64,000 bases of DNA, taken from the NCBI GenBank assembly GCA_021018815.1, contig JAITYX010000089.1:434001-498000 (forward strand), in the 5' to 3' direction. Within the stretch, counting starts at the first letter, position 1. The number at the start of each line of letters is the position of its first letter. The notes beneath the pieces are model-generated. The model did not search any database. It was not told the origin of the DNA and was given only the letters and a program-made list of their open reading frames with translations. The DNA comes from Talinum fruticosum. Lineage: Eukaryota > Streptophyta > Magnoliopsida > Caryophyllales > Talinaceae. Both the position numbers and the translations under genes were made by a program. This document shows, one piece after another, positions 1 through 12,059 of the stretch.

Positions 1-739
1 TGGTGTTGGATGACTCAGGAAGGATGTCTAGACCCATGAGCCGAGCCACCAGGTTGGGTGTCCTTGCACCTTCTGAGCACGAATCGTCTTGTTTTTTATC
101 ATCTGTTGGAGCTTGAATTGCTACTTTCAGCTTTGTGTCTCTTCTATTTGGTTTCGCCTCCTCCATTAACTCCAAGCTCTTACTTGCTCCTACTACACCT
201 GAATCGCATCACATCATTAACCTTCCCTTCGATAATCAATTCCTTGTTTTCATAACAAGGTTAGCTAACAACTCAAATTTATATTCATATATCAGAAGTC
301 CCGCCGAAATAAAGTGTCGAGAGATAAAATGTAAGCAGTCTTATCCCTAAATTATATAAACAAACTATTTTTATAAAAAAGAGGCAAATTACACAAACAC
401 TTTAGTCTTTTTTTTGAAAAATATTATGAATTTGGATTAAGGAAGAGTGAGGTAGTTAGTTGGTGGTTAATTACCTTTTAGAGAGGTAGGGTCACGTGAG
501 AGAAAAGAGGAGTTGGTAGGATTACTGTCATGAGGGTGTGAGCAGATGCAGAACTGCAAGTGCTGGAAATCAAACAGCTGAAACACTGCATTCATGCACC
601 CTACTCCTTCCGCTGCCGCCGCCGCCACCGTCGCTGCTGGTGGTGCATCCGTTCTTTTGCCCGTGTCACCACCGCCCTCCTTGGCTGCTTTCTTGTTGGT
701 GGACTTGCTTCCCCAGCTGAAGTACCATTCTCTCCCCAT
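1..739 (-). CDS. TRM23/24-like (TON1-recruiting motif / DUF4378 family) protein, 5' part
   Basis: Two exons are visible: exon 1 at 739-475 and exon 2 from 198 to beyond the left edge, joined by a GT-AG intron (474-199) in phase 1. Exon 1 starts MGREWYFSWGSKS, has an Ala-rich stretch, then GCMNAVFQLFDFQHLQF and DPTSLKG. Exon 2 carries TPNLVARLMGLDILPES. The VARLMGLD block and the NAVFQLFDF start are hallmarks of plant TRM/DUF3741-DUF4378 proteins. Known members recruit TON1 and phosphatase 2A regulators to cortical microtubules; that role is inferred here from family. The start was chosen because the protein begins in the family's usual way and a TATA-like box lies upstream. The C-terminal part is outside the window. 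Family assignment is fairly sure; the exact TRM number is from memory. Confidence 0.82.
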
Positions 740-749
740 TTTGCCTATT

Positions 750-785
750 CTCTCTCTCTCTCTCTCTCTCTCCCCCTCTCTCTCT
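750..785. repeat. CT/GA microsatellite in the TRM leader
   Basis: Mostly perfect CT dinucleotide on the plus strand (GA on the transcribed strand). GA-rich leaders are common in plant genes. A second tract lies upstream of the TATA-like box. Confidence 0.9.
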
Positions 786-797
786 GCAGCTCAGCTC

Positions 798-807
798 CTA
801 TATATGG
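798..807 (-). promoter_or_regulatory. TATA-like box of the TRM-like gene
   Basis: The minus strand reads CCATATATAG about 60 bases upstream of the start codon at 739. It would place transcription start in or near the CT/GA tract at 750-785. Confidence 0.5.
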
Positions 808-849
808 TATGGAGAGAATCAAAGGACAAACGGGTTGGTATATTTGAGG

Positions 850-873
850 CTCTCTCTCTCTCTCTCTCTCTCT
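850..873. repeat. CT/GA microsatellite upstream of TRM
   Basis: Perfect CT dinucleotide tract in the proximal promoter region of the TRM-like gene. Confidence 0.9.
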
Positions 874-879
874 TATAAG

Positions 880-2870
880 AGAGCAGAGCACTCACTCCCA
901 AGAGCTGCGAAGACCGGGAAAAGACCAACCATACTATCGCTCATTGGGAATTTAATTTGAACGGCAAGTCAAAAACCCCAAAAAAACTAAGTAAAGAAAA
1001 ATAAAAAGGTGAAATCTTGTAGTATTACTGACATGTGTGTACATAGAAAAAGGGTGGCATTCAAAAAGGTGATGTAAAGATGTTGCAGTAATTCTTTTTT
1101 ATTTTTATTTTTATTTTTTGTTATTTGTTGAAATTAATGGTTTAAGATTCACTCATTGTATAATTGTTTCTTTTTGCAAGGACCACCCTATAAATAGCCT
1201 ATAGTAGAGTATCAAAACATGAAAATATTCCACCTAGCTTACAAATTTATTATATTATTCAATTTTTGAAATAAGTCATCAATTTAGCTTGTGAATTTGT
1301 GGGTGTATAAGAGTCTTGGCGACAAAGCCTATATTATGTAATTTTTGTATTTTTCTATGTTAAAAAAGTAAATAAATAAATTATTTTTTATGGACATGCA
1401 TATCTAGCCGTCTTTTAATCATTGTTTGAAAATAAAATTATTTGTACTTTTTTCAAAAATGTGGTCTTACCCTAACTAGTATCTTATTTATAGCGCAAAG
1501 ATATTTCAGCCATATAGTATACATTGCATCGATTCTTTTTACAAGTGAAGGGTTCAGGATTCAAATTAATATATACACACCTCTCAATAAATTTTTAATT
1601 ACCAAATAAATTACGATAAGTTTTAAATCGATATTCTTTTCAGATAAACAATTTAATTGAATCAGATAAAATTTAACAACCGGATCGTTGCCGGCCCCTA
1701 AAAAAGATGTTAAATTCTTAATTAATTTGATTCAAATTTGTGCGCCTTCAAGGATAAGATATACTTGCCTCTATGAATTAATATTAATATTTTTTTTATG
1801 ACTACCTTTTGGTGAGGAGAGGAGTATTATATTTAGGAAAACAGGAGGTGGGTTATGGGGTTTTGAAATTGTTGGGGATCTACAAACATTAACTCCACCA
1901 TATTACGCTCATGTGACGTGAGTAATCTCCTAATTAGTCGCTAATTATCCGTTAGTGGTCGTTAATTATTTTAATAAATATGCGAAATTATATAATGGTG
2001 TGATCATGGTTAAGATTCGTAATTAAAATAAAATCAAATTGATTAAACATTAAAAAAAAGTGTACTTTCCCTCCAAAGAAAAAAAGGTACGTTTGGGCAT
2101 GAGTTTATGGGTAGCTAGCGAGCGAGGAGCACATCCAATCCAACCAACCATTCCTCTTGGGAAACTCGGCATCCATCAGGTGTACTTTACTTAACCATTT
2201 CAGCCCCATCACTTCACACTCAGCGAGAGAAATGGGGGAAGAGATGGGATGTGTTGGGCATAAGAATATAAAATATAATATCTGATCAACTTCGGATGCC
2301 TTTCAAATAAGAGGTCACGGTTTGGGTTGAATCCTATGGTTATAAGTCTCTCGGAAGTGAGATGAACAGGGTATCCAACCAGTCGAGTTGTCAAACTTTA
2401 ATATAGATTTCAAAGACAGCAACTAATAGAGTGAGCTTACTTTCTTTTCTCGATATGATGTTTGCTTATAGGGATAAAAAATAATTATTTTGTGGGATAT
2501 GATATTAATTGTATACAAATTTATATTGTTAGGAGAGCCTTTTTTGAGCTATCTATGGTGAATACGCTTTGGAAGATACATCAAGTGACACAACGTAAGA
2601 TGGTAAGAGTGTTTCCCATTTCATTCTGATCAATCAAAAAATTTAAGAGGGGAGTGATTTCAAAGGTTCAATCACTTCACCTCTCAGAGGTCAATATCTG
2701 ATCCCCACAACAACTATTAAGTTGTACAAAGATCGTGCTATTATTTATCTTCAACAACTATTCAAGTAATGCCAATATTTTTCTGCCATTTTTTCCATCA
2801 AAGGGTCCCAAGAAAGGTTTCCATTCTTTCACCAAAAACTGTTACAGTTTGTCATACATTAAAGGACATG
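880..2870. other. AT-rich intergenic region
   Basis: About 2 kb with no coding signal. The only long frame, at 2209-2394 minus, has no recognisable motif. Contains the distal promoter of the TRM-like gene, otherwise nothing I can assign. Confidence 0.6.
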
Positions 2871-2877
2871 TTCGAAT

Positions 2878-3385
2878 TTACATATCAAACACACATAAAC
2901 ATAAACATAAATGAAACGAACATAAAAGAATATAAACGAAAATAAATGAACAGAAATGAATATAAAAGAATAGAAATGAAAATAAATGAACAAAAACGAA
3001 CATAAACGACAAGAAATAAATTGTTAAATAAGAAACAAACATAAAAGAACATAAACGAACATAAACGAATAGAAACAAACATAAACGATCGAAATGAGTT
3101 GTTAAATAAGAAACGAATATAAAAGAACGTAAATGAACGTAAAAGAATATAAACGAACATAAAAGAACATAAAACATAAATAGATTATGTTTTTCATTTA
3201 AAGTCGAACAAATCCTAAGACATGTTCGAAGTTACATAAAAAACATACGTAAATAGAAACAAAAATAGAAATGAATAGAAAAACGAACAAAAAAAAAGAA
3301 GAAGAAAGGAATAAACGAACGAAACGAGTAAGAAATAAACATAAATAAACGAAAACAGAAATAGATGATAATTTTTATTTAACTT
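2878..3385. repeat. Degenerate minisatellite of GAACATAAAC-type units
   Basis: About 500 bases of short degenerate units built on gaacataaa(c/a), with interspersed ATAGAAA and AGAAATAAA variants. Two sub-blocks each begin with gacatgttcgaa/g-ttacat (2866 and 3221), and each is followed by a TCGAAC-containing end (near 3210 and 3385). This gives a higher-order structure. The long minus-strand Phe/Leu/Ser-rich frames here are by-products of the repeat. Confidence 0.85.
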
Positions 3386-3962
3386 CGAACAGGCAAAAAT
3401 TATATAGTAGTTTTGAGCTATGCTCCGAATGTTTCAACTAGAAAATCAAATAAATTTAGATAATGAGATTTAACGAAATTTAAAAGATCGACCCAACGAC
3501 AATCGGGTCGGGTGGTGGAAGCAAAACGAGGGGCAGGTATAGCCGTCTATGCATGGACATGGTACAATAGGGAGAGTGAGAGTGAACTAACGCAGGTATC
3601 TTTCAAGCAAACTGGGGCCTCCTAAACTAATCACATTTGAGTTGTCATTTTTGTTTCTGAACCAACTCAGGCCCCCTACATTAGTACGTACTAGTCATAC
3701 CCTCAACGAATTCCCATATTTACATGCTCCCCTTCCCTAAAGTAGTTAAACCCTATACCACCATTCATTCATTCATTCATTCCAATTCTAGATCTTTTTC
3801 TTGGCTACTCTTGCCACAATGTGACTACTCATACCTATTATCCTCGCTTAAACACGCTTCTTAATCTTTAAAATTTTTTTAAAAATGTTTATATATGGCT
3901 AGTATAGTTACATCTGTATGATCCTGCTTTTCCTCAAGGATGTTTTTATAAATTAAATTCTC

Positions 3963-4375
3963 GTAATGACAATCATCGGTTATTGACTACCTAGCGCGCA
4001 CATGCATGCCAGCTGACAGACTAAACTAAGCATATATATAGCACTAGTGGTAATTAATATCATCGATTATAACTACCTAGCACACGTATGTCGGCTAAAC
4101 TAAGCATATATATAGAGCACTAATGGTAATGAATGTCATCGGTTATCGACTACCTAGCGCACGTATGCCAGCCTGCCAACTAAACTAAGCATATCTATAG
4201 CCCTTATGGTAATAAATGTCATCGGTTATTGACTACCTAGTGCACGCATGCTAGCCTGCCAGCTAAACTAAGCATATATATAACACTAATGGTAATGTAT
4301 ATCATCGGTTATTGACTACCTAGCGCATACATGTTAGCTTGTCAGCTAAACTAAGCATATATATAGCACTAATGG
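3963..4375. repeat. Five-copy tandem repeat, about 77-86 bp per unit
   Basis: The landmark ATCATCGGTTATTGACTACC recurs near 3972, 4058, 4135, 4217 and 4301, each followed by a CTAAACTAAGCATATATATA block and then CACTAATGGTAAT. Unit lengths vary from about 77 to 86, with roughly 80-90 percent identity by eye. No coding frame runs through it. Confidence 0.9.
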
Positions 4376-4389
4376 TTGATTGCTTATCC

Positions 4390-5972
4390 GGCCTAGGCCT
4401 TTTCTCTCATAATGTAATGAATGACGTTAACCGATATAATTAAACAAAGTTTAAGAATCCATACCGAAATTAAAATTTGCAAAAAATAACTTATAATATA
4501 TAGTTTAAATTGATGATGGGAGGGTATATATTGTCTGAAATGTTACTGTTATGGTTGTTGAGAAATAGGGGGCATGGCTTATTTAATAGGACAGCCAGAG
4601 CACAGGAAGTGGCCTGTTTTGATAGGAAGGAATTGAACAACTACTCTTCCATTGATGATTAAAACTGTGCTTCCATATACTAAGGGACTGTACATGGGGG
4701 GTACTCAATTTGTACTAATTCTGGATTTTAATTAATTAACTTTCTGGTCCAATTTATAATTTCTTGCAGGTCAAAATTAATATTTTTCTCATTATGTGTT
4801 GTAGGCCCTCGTTTCACTGTGATATATTCAAAGCATATAATGCTCAGTTTGGACCAAACTGCTGCAAAGAATAATACAAACTGTGTAATAGGACTCTCAG
4901 TTGTGGAAAGGGGATAGACGGTCGAACTGACGAATATTTAATTATGTGATTTGAATTATTCAAAATATAAACCTAACATGAAACCCTAACAAGTTTTTTT
5001 TTTTTTTTTTCAGTGCAGAGAAGTCACAAATAACGAGTACAATATAATGGGGAGGGCGGAAACAAACCCGAGACCTAATGTACTCAGCATCTCAATCTTG
5101 ACCACTAGATCATGACAAAAAAAAAAAACCGATACTATGTTTAAAGATATATAATGGCACTCATAATAATTTTCGACAATATTTTCATCAAAATTAATAA
5201 ATTTTAATATCCAACTTAAGATAATATATCTTTATGATAAAACGACGATTTTTTAGTAAATAACCCAGCCTAAAAAGATCATTTCAATTTTGAATAAATT
5301 GCATACAAATAAGGTAAATTTTTAAAGAATCATAGCAGTGGTGGAATCGTACTAATTTGTACGTTCCTAGTCCCTTATTTTAGAACCCTCCATATATTAT
5401 ATGTAAGATAAAGGAAAAAAAAGGTGTCCTAAAAGAAAAGAAAAGAAAAGTAAAAAGGGTTCTGGGATCTAAGGCTGATGAGCAAAAGAAAAATGCACAA
5501 TTTTTTATTTTTTTTGTGGGTACTTTTACAGAATTTGATGTAGATTTTGGCTCAGCCATGCACTAAGTTACGTTCTTACTTTATATTCAATTTTTTTTTG
5601 GAGGGGAGTTTAAAATTAGTACTCTTTTAATGTTAAAAAATATATTTTGACATGTTTTAAGTTACCCTGAAAGAAAAAATAATTCATACATATTCAAGAA
5701 ATAATTGAATGATATAAAAAAATTCAGTTCATGTACGTAAATCCCTTCAAATATTTAAATGCAACTTATCAAATATTTGCTCACTTTTTAAATAACAAAA
5801 AAAAAAATCACTGTCATGACACTGTGTTTAAGTTTTATAGTTTGAATTTTATGTAACTTTTCATACGGAGTAATAAGAAGAAAATTATTTTTAATATATA
5901 CTCTGAAAAATGTTACTTCTAATATATCGGGCCACCTATACTCTTCTTTGGGGGAATTTTAATTTAATTTAA

Positions 5973-6064
<92 letters not shown>

Positions 6065-8280
6065 GCGTGTGTTGGAAGAGAGTAAGAAAAAGGCTTAATA
6101 TAATTTTTAATTTTGTGTTGTTTGAAAAAACATAGTTTATGGTGGCAACGGCTAAATGACACATAGATTATACAAAATGTATTCGTTGAAAAACATTGAA
6201 GATTCCTGTAAAATTCACAGGGCATAATATTCCTGAGCCATCACTAAAATCAAGGCCTCTCTCAATACTGACAAACTCAACCAAAACAAGCCAGAAAAAT
6301 AAAATTAATAAGAAGTCTTTCAAAATTTGAAGTTAGAGGAAGAGGTAAACTCTAAATAATTATAATTAATTAGTTTAATTAAACACCACATGATAGCCAT
6401 AAGGATAATGTTCTCCGGCAGCGAGCATTTATGGTAAAAGATCTACTAAAAATATATTTTCAGGGATTTAAATTCGTGTTCTCCTTTATATTAAAGTGAG
6501 ACCGTTATCATCTCAACTAATATTTTGCTTGGTTTTTAACTCAAAAAAATCATCCTTTTGACTCTATATAATCCTCGCATCTGGCAATGAATTTATATAT
6601 ATTTAATTCACTTACTTATTTTTTAATTGACTTATAGTAGTAATTAATAAAATCATAGATTGATCTCTCTCTCTCTCTCTAGATGATGGTGTCAGAATAA
6701 AAAGAAGGGGAATGGGAGAGTAATGGAGTAGTGGGCATGAAGACAACAGTTAGGAGCGTCTGTTTAAAGCTTGCTTTTAACAATATATACTAATTTTTAT
6801 TGCAGTCACAATATTAGTAGTCGGTTTAATTTTTGTTCTTTTAATTTTGTTAGACGAGATAGTAATAGTATTGCTTATTCACTTGCTCATTTTTAATCCT
6901 ATGACTCGGATTTTCGGGTTTGACTTAAGGATGAAGTAGATTGTATTTTTTATCTTACCCTGAAAAATCTTTGTGCCTTGCTGGTTTCTAATTTTTTTTA
7001 AAAAAGGAATTGCCCTAGAAGAAAAATTGGAATTTATAAACCAAAAAAAAAAAAAAAAGAAGCAGGAGTGGCAATGTCAGTCCATTATTTCCTATAAATA
7101 TTATCTGCATCCTAAAATTCATGAAAACCAAGTACCCATAGTTTTGTCTGAAAAATGATTGGGAGAATATTTCTATATTTTCTTTTTTTGATAATTTCGT
7201 AAAAATTATTTGCCTGGAGAACGAGGGCAATTGATGTATTTATGTAGTACATATATAATTGAAATTTCCACGTGAATGGTCTTCCGTGTCGGAGAAGAAG
7301 AAAGTAGAAGATTAGTACTTTTTTAAAAAACTGTTCGCACTTATAAATAACCCCTCTAAAATTTAATATTGGGTCCCAAGTAGAAGGTTTGATACGTTAA
7401 AGGAGTGCAAACTCTTTCAGATCGTCAATTTTTCTTGGAATAATATGGATTTGAATTCGGTGGCCAAATGCTCCCCATCAATATTTCATCAAAAAAAAAA
7501 AAATTATGTCTATAAAGATGATAATTGGCTAATTCATGAATTATTATTATTTTTTTATATGAGCCCATATCATGGAGGCCACCATTTTATTTTTTATACC
7601 AATACCTCATTGGCTTGTCCAGGTTTGATAGATGTAATCTTATATGGGATACATGAAAGCCTATATCATACAGACCCAACATCTAAAATATAAGAGGGGT
7701 TCAACTATTGAAAAGACTTTGGGCTTATTTGGGCCAGTTATCACTAAGGCTGAAATTGAAATCCAATCTCTTTCTCTTCGGCTATCAGATTTGGGTCTGA
7801 CCAAAATCAGTCGTTGTGACTCTTTTAGTTAAAATGATTAGTTATTATAGCTAAAATGTCTTGAAATGAAATGAAATAAACTGTTGTACTTACTATATAT
7901 GAAATGAGTCGAAAGCTGTTATAAACACTACTATAAATACTATTTCGAATAGTCCCAGTCATCCACGTTGAACAATCAACACTACATCACAAGTAACGTA
8001 TTTTGGTTATAGTGATTTTGCACTTAATTTTCTCTATTTAATCAAATTTGAGTTTTGTGAATTAAAAATTTAATAGTAATAATGAATCATATCCTTTATA
8101 AATCAATAGTAACTAAATTGTAGTAAAATGGAGCATCAAAGAAAAAAAAATGCTTAATTGATTGTCTTGGACCCATTATACAAACAAATAAAAATATATG
8201 TTACAAATTTTCCACAATCAAATTGAAAAATATGCTTATTCATTTCTCTTGTTCCCTCTCTCTCTTATTATGCGCTGAAT
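4390..8280. other. AT-rich intergenic region
   Basis: Nearly 4 kb without a supported gene. Holds a long AT microsatellite, several poly-A and poly-T tracts and one CT tract (6667-6680). Short frames such as 7445-7693 plus show no family motif. Confidence 0.6.
5976..6058. repeat. (AT)n microsatellite
   Basis: More than 80 bases of uninterrupted TA dinucleotide. Its Ile-Tyr frames are by-products. Confidence 0.97.
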
Positions 8281-8292
8281 TTTGATCTGCAC

Positions 8293-9489
8293 TCAGTTCA
8301 CCTTCCGGCAGTTGAATCTTACCTCTCCAACTCCATTAACCTCCACACTTCCAAGCTTTATCATCGACGCCGTGAATTCTCTGAAGAACAAGGCTTGATC
8401 TTTGGCAAATGACTCAACTACCCATCTAGTCCTCAAATCGCTGTACAATGCTTGATCCGATCCAAACACGCCATTACCAGCCTTGAGCTGTTTGTAAGTC
8501 ATTATCGAATCTCGAGGCAGTTGAGTCTAAGAACTGCCCTGCAGTTCCGTCCCTGTTTGGCTTAGGGCACGTCTTCTTTAACGTGTTGGCAAAGTCAAGA
8601 TTCATGCTAGGATCAGTGTCATGAACTGCACTGAAATTTCGAAGACGAGCTTCAAATGAAGAGCAGTGTGAAAACCCTAGGGTGTGCCCTCCCGATAGAG
8701 CCACTAGATCTTTGACCCCTAGCCCTCTCTTGGAGAAGGCTTGGATGAGTTGAGTTACGTTCGAAAATGGCGATGGAAGGTTGATTGTTTCGTTATCTTT
8801 TGATATTGTGCCGTCTTTTCTCCCTTTGAGGACGCTCCAATATGGCCCTCCTGTCTGATAATTAAACAATCAGACTGGTTCTGTTAGACTCTACAGTGGA
8901 AATGATCCGACTGTCTAACAGGTATAAGCACAAAAAAAAAAAAAATACATTGTCGATGATAATGAATTTTTTCAACTGTTTAAAAATTACTTACCATGGT
9001 GACAACATCCCTGGCTGCCATGGCGATAATATCAGCACAAGAAACTGTATGAGGGCATGCCTTCTCGAGCTTAGCTTTTGCATCGTCAATGACATAGAAT
9101 GCTCGGACTGAGATGTTTGGAGGTCCATCCTTTTCTGCTTTGTTCTCAGGTGTCGATTCAAGTAAGATCGATGCATCACATCCCTAATAATAAGGAGATG
9201 TTATATATATGAATATGATGAATAGAACTAAAATATCTTTCATTTTTTTTTTTTTGGGGGCGATGCATACTCTTATAAAGCAGTCATGAAAGAACATGCG
9301 AAGGATCCGAGCCGGGACTTTTGGATCATACATGGAAGCATTACGAACCGACTGTGACACAATGTCTTCAGCTTGAGGACATGTTTGACCATAATAGTGA
9401 GCATCAAGTGCAGCTTTAGAGCAGGAAACTACAAAAGCGAGGAGACAAAGAACCAAGGCAAGCGTGGTTTTGGTCGCTCGATGAGCCAT
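8293..9489 (-). CDS. Class III peroxidase, PRX66-like, copy 1 (frameshifted)
   Basis: Three exons: 9489-9271, 9183-8995 and 8854-8293; both introns are phase 0 GT-AG. Secretory heme peroxidases (EC 1.11.1.7) oxidise phenolics with H2O2 in the cell wall. An N-terminal signal peptide (about residues 1-26) precedes [15 protein letters not shown]. The distal site RMFFHDCF, the EKDGPPNIS loop, the PHTVSCADI block and the proximal histidine in [12 protein letters not shown] are all present. Exon 3 breaks near 8497-8499: the frame runs to ...SRFDND and resumes two bases short at [15 protein letters not shown]. The exon is 562 bases against 564 in the intact neighbour, so two bases are missing. It is either a recent pseudogene or an assembly error. 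Tandem with the next gene, same strand. Confidence 0.88.
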
Positions 9490-9589
9490 TTGGTGTCTTT
9501 TGGGAGGGAAAGAGAACTGGTAATTTAAGAAAAAGTGAGAAAATATGGTGTTTTTTTTATGATGGAAATGCCCTAAATATGGATGAAGC

Positions 9590-9600
9590 TCTATTTATGT
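9590..9600 (-). promoter_or_regulatory. TATA-like box of peroxidase copy 1
   Basis: The minus strand reads ACATAAATAGA about 100 bases upstream of the start codon at 9489. Confidence 0.5.
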
Positions 9601-9609
9601 GGTATTGTA

Positions 9610-10556
9610 TCAGTATTTGGTGAAGGCAAAGAAATACGCTTTCAAGTCACTCATGCATTCAATCTTATCTCCACCAGTTGGGGTCCTGGTAGTGTGCTTT
9701 AAGATCAAGTATAGTACCCCATTTTCAGTCAGAGAATTGTTTCCACGAAGAGTACACTCATTCTTAATTAGCTTCTTAACCAGAAAATCAATTGTAAACT
9801 TAATTAGTTAATTGAATTTGGATTTGGTTTGTTCTATTAAGATAAAATGTGATTTGATATTTTAACCGGTTTGTTCTATTAAGATCTTAACAGAACAAAA
9901 TCGATGTCTTAATAAAAGAGCCCACTAGAAAAAGAGGTTAAGATGTATGTCGTTTTACTTATATAAAAATTATAGGGATATTTTAATTTGTTATTATTGG
10001 ATCCGAATTCAATAGGAAATAAATGACTACATACTAGTCTATACAAAAATAATTTTCTTAATTTTTGTTTTAAAATCTAAAAATCGAAAATTAAATTAGA
10101 CCAAACACCCACAAAATTTCTCCCCAAAATTTTACTATGTGATATTCCATAACCACTTCCTTTGAGCTCTCTTACAACAAACTACTTGGAGCCAAGGGAT
10201 ACGAATTGCTTAAATTATATTACACGGGAAATAAACAGGACGCTGAAAATGTTTTAATAATTTCTCGTGGTGTAAAATATAATACTATAATTGTTCACCA
10301 ACTATTTACCTAATAATTACCTTCAGAAGTATTCATTCTGTGTAGTATATGAGGTTTCCAAATTACATTGCTGATAAATTTTCACTTCTTTGAAAGGTTA
10401 ATTTGAAGACATTTGCTTTTATATATGAAGTGTGAAAGCAAATTTATATATTTAATACAGGAATTTTAACAAAGACGACTGTTGGTTTACACTCATCCAT
10501 CAGCTTATGTTTGTCAGAGGCTAAAGGTCGGTGCACCGTGGACACATATCTTCTAT

Positions 10557-10629
<73 letters not shown>

Positions 10630-10740
10630 AAGTTATATTATACGTCTCATTTTTGTAGAATATTGGGTAATTTAAATACAAACAATCTTACTCATGCTTA
10701 AGCTCTCATTCTCTCTCTCTGTTCCCTTCCTGCAACTGTG
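9610..10740. other. Intergenic DNA between the two peroxidases
   Basis: AT-rich spacer holding the promoter of copy 1, a long ATT microsatellite and the presumed 3' end of copy 2. No other gene seen. Confidence 0.6.
10557..10628. repeat. (TAA)n microsatellite
   Basis: About 70 bases of perfect TAA trinucleotide, downstream of peroxidase copy 2. Confidence 0.97.
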
Positions 10741-10744
10741 AATC

Positions 10745-11965
<1,221 letters not shown>

Positions 11966-12040
11966 TGAAGCTAGCTAAGGAAGGCTGAAAGAATTTGCTG
12001 AACTTGGTGATGAGAATTAAGTTCCTTGGAGATGGGAGTG

Positions 12041-12050
12041 ATACTTATAG
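12041..12050 (-). promoter_or_regulatory. TATA-like box of peroxidase copy 2
   Basis: The minus strand reads CTATAAGTAT roughly 80 bases upstream of the start codon at 11965. Confidence 0.5.
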
Positions 12051-12059
12051 TATGTACAT

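Noticed and set aside
58..350. Plus-strand short frames at the left edge
   Set aside because: They are antisense to exon 2 and intron 1 of the TRM-like gene on the minus strand, which has recognisable motifs.
2878..3177. Hydrophobic Phe/Leu-rich minus-strand frames that look like membrane proteins
   Set aside because: Translation of a minisatellite; composition follows the repeat, with no start context or family.
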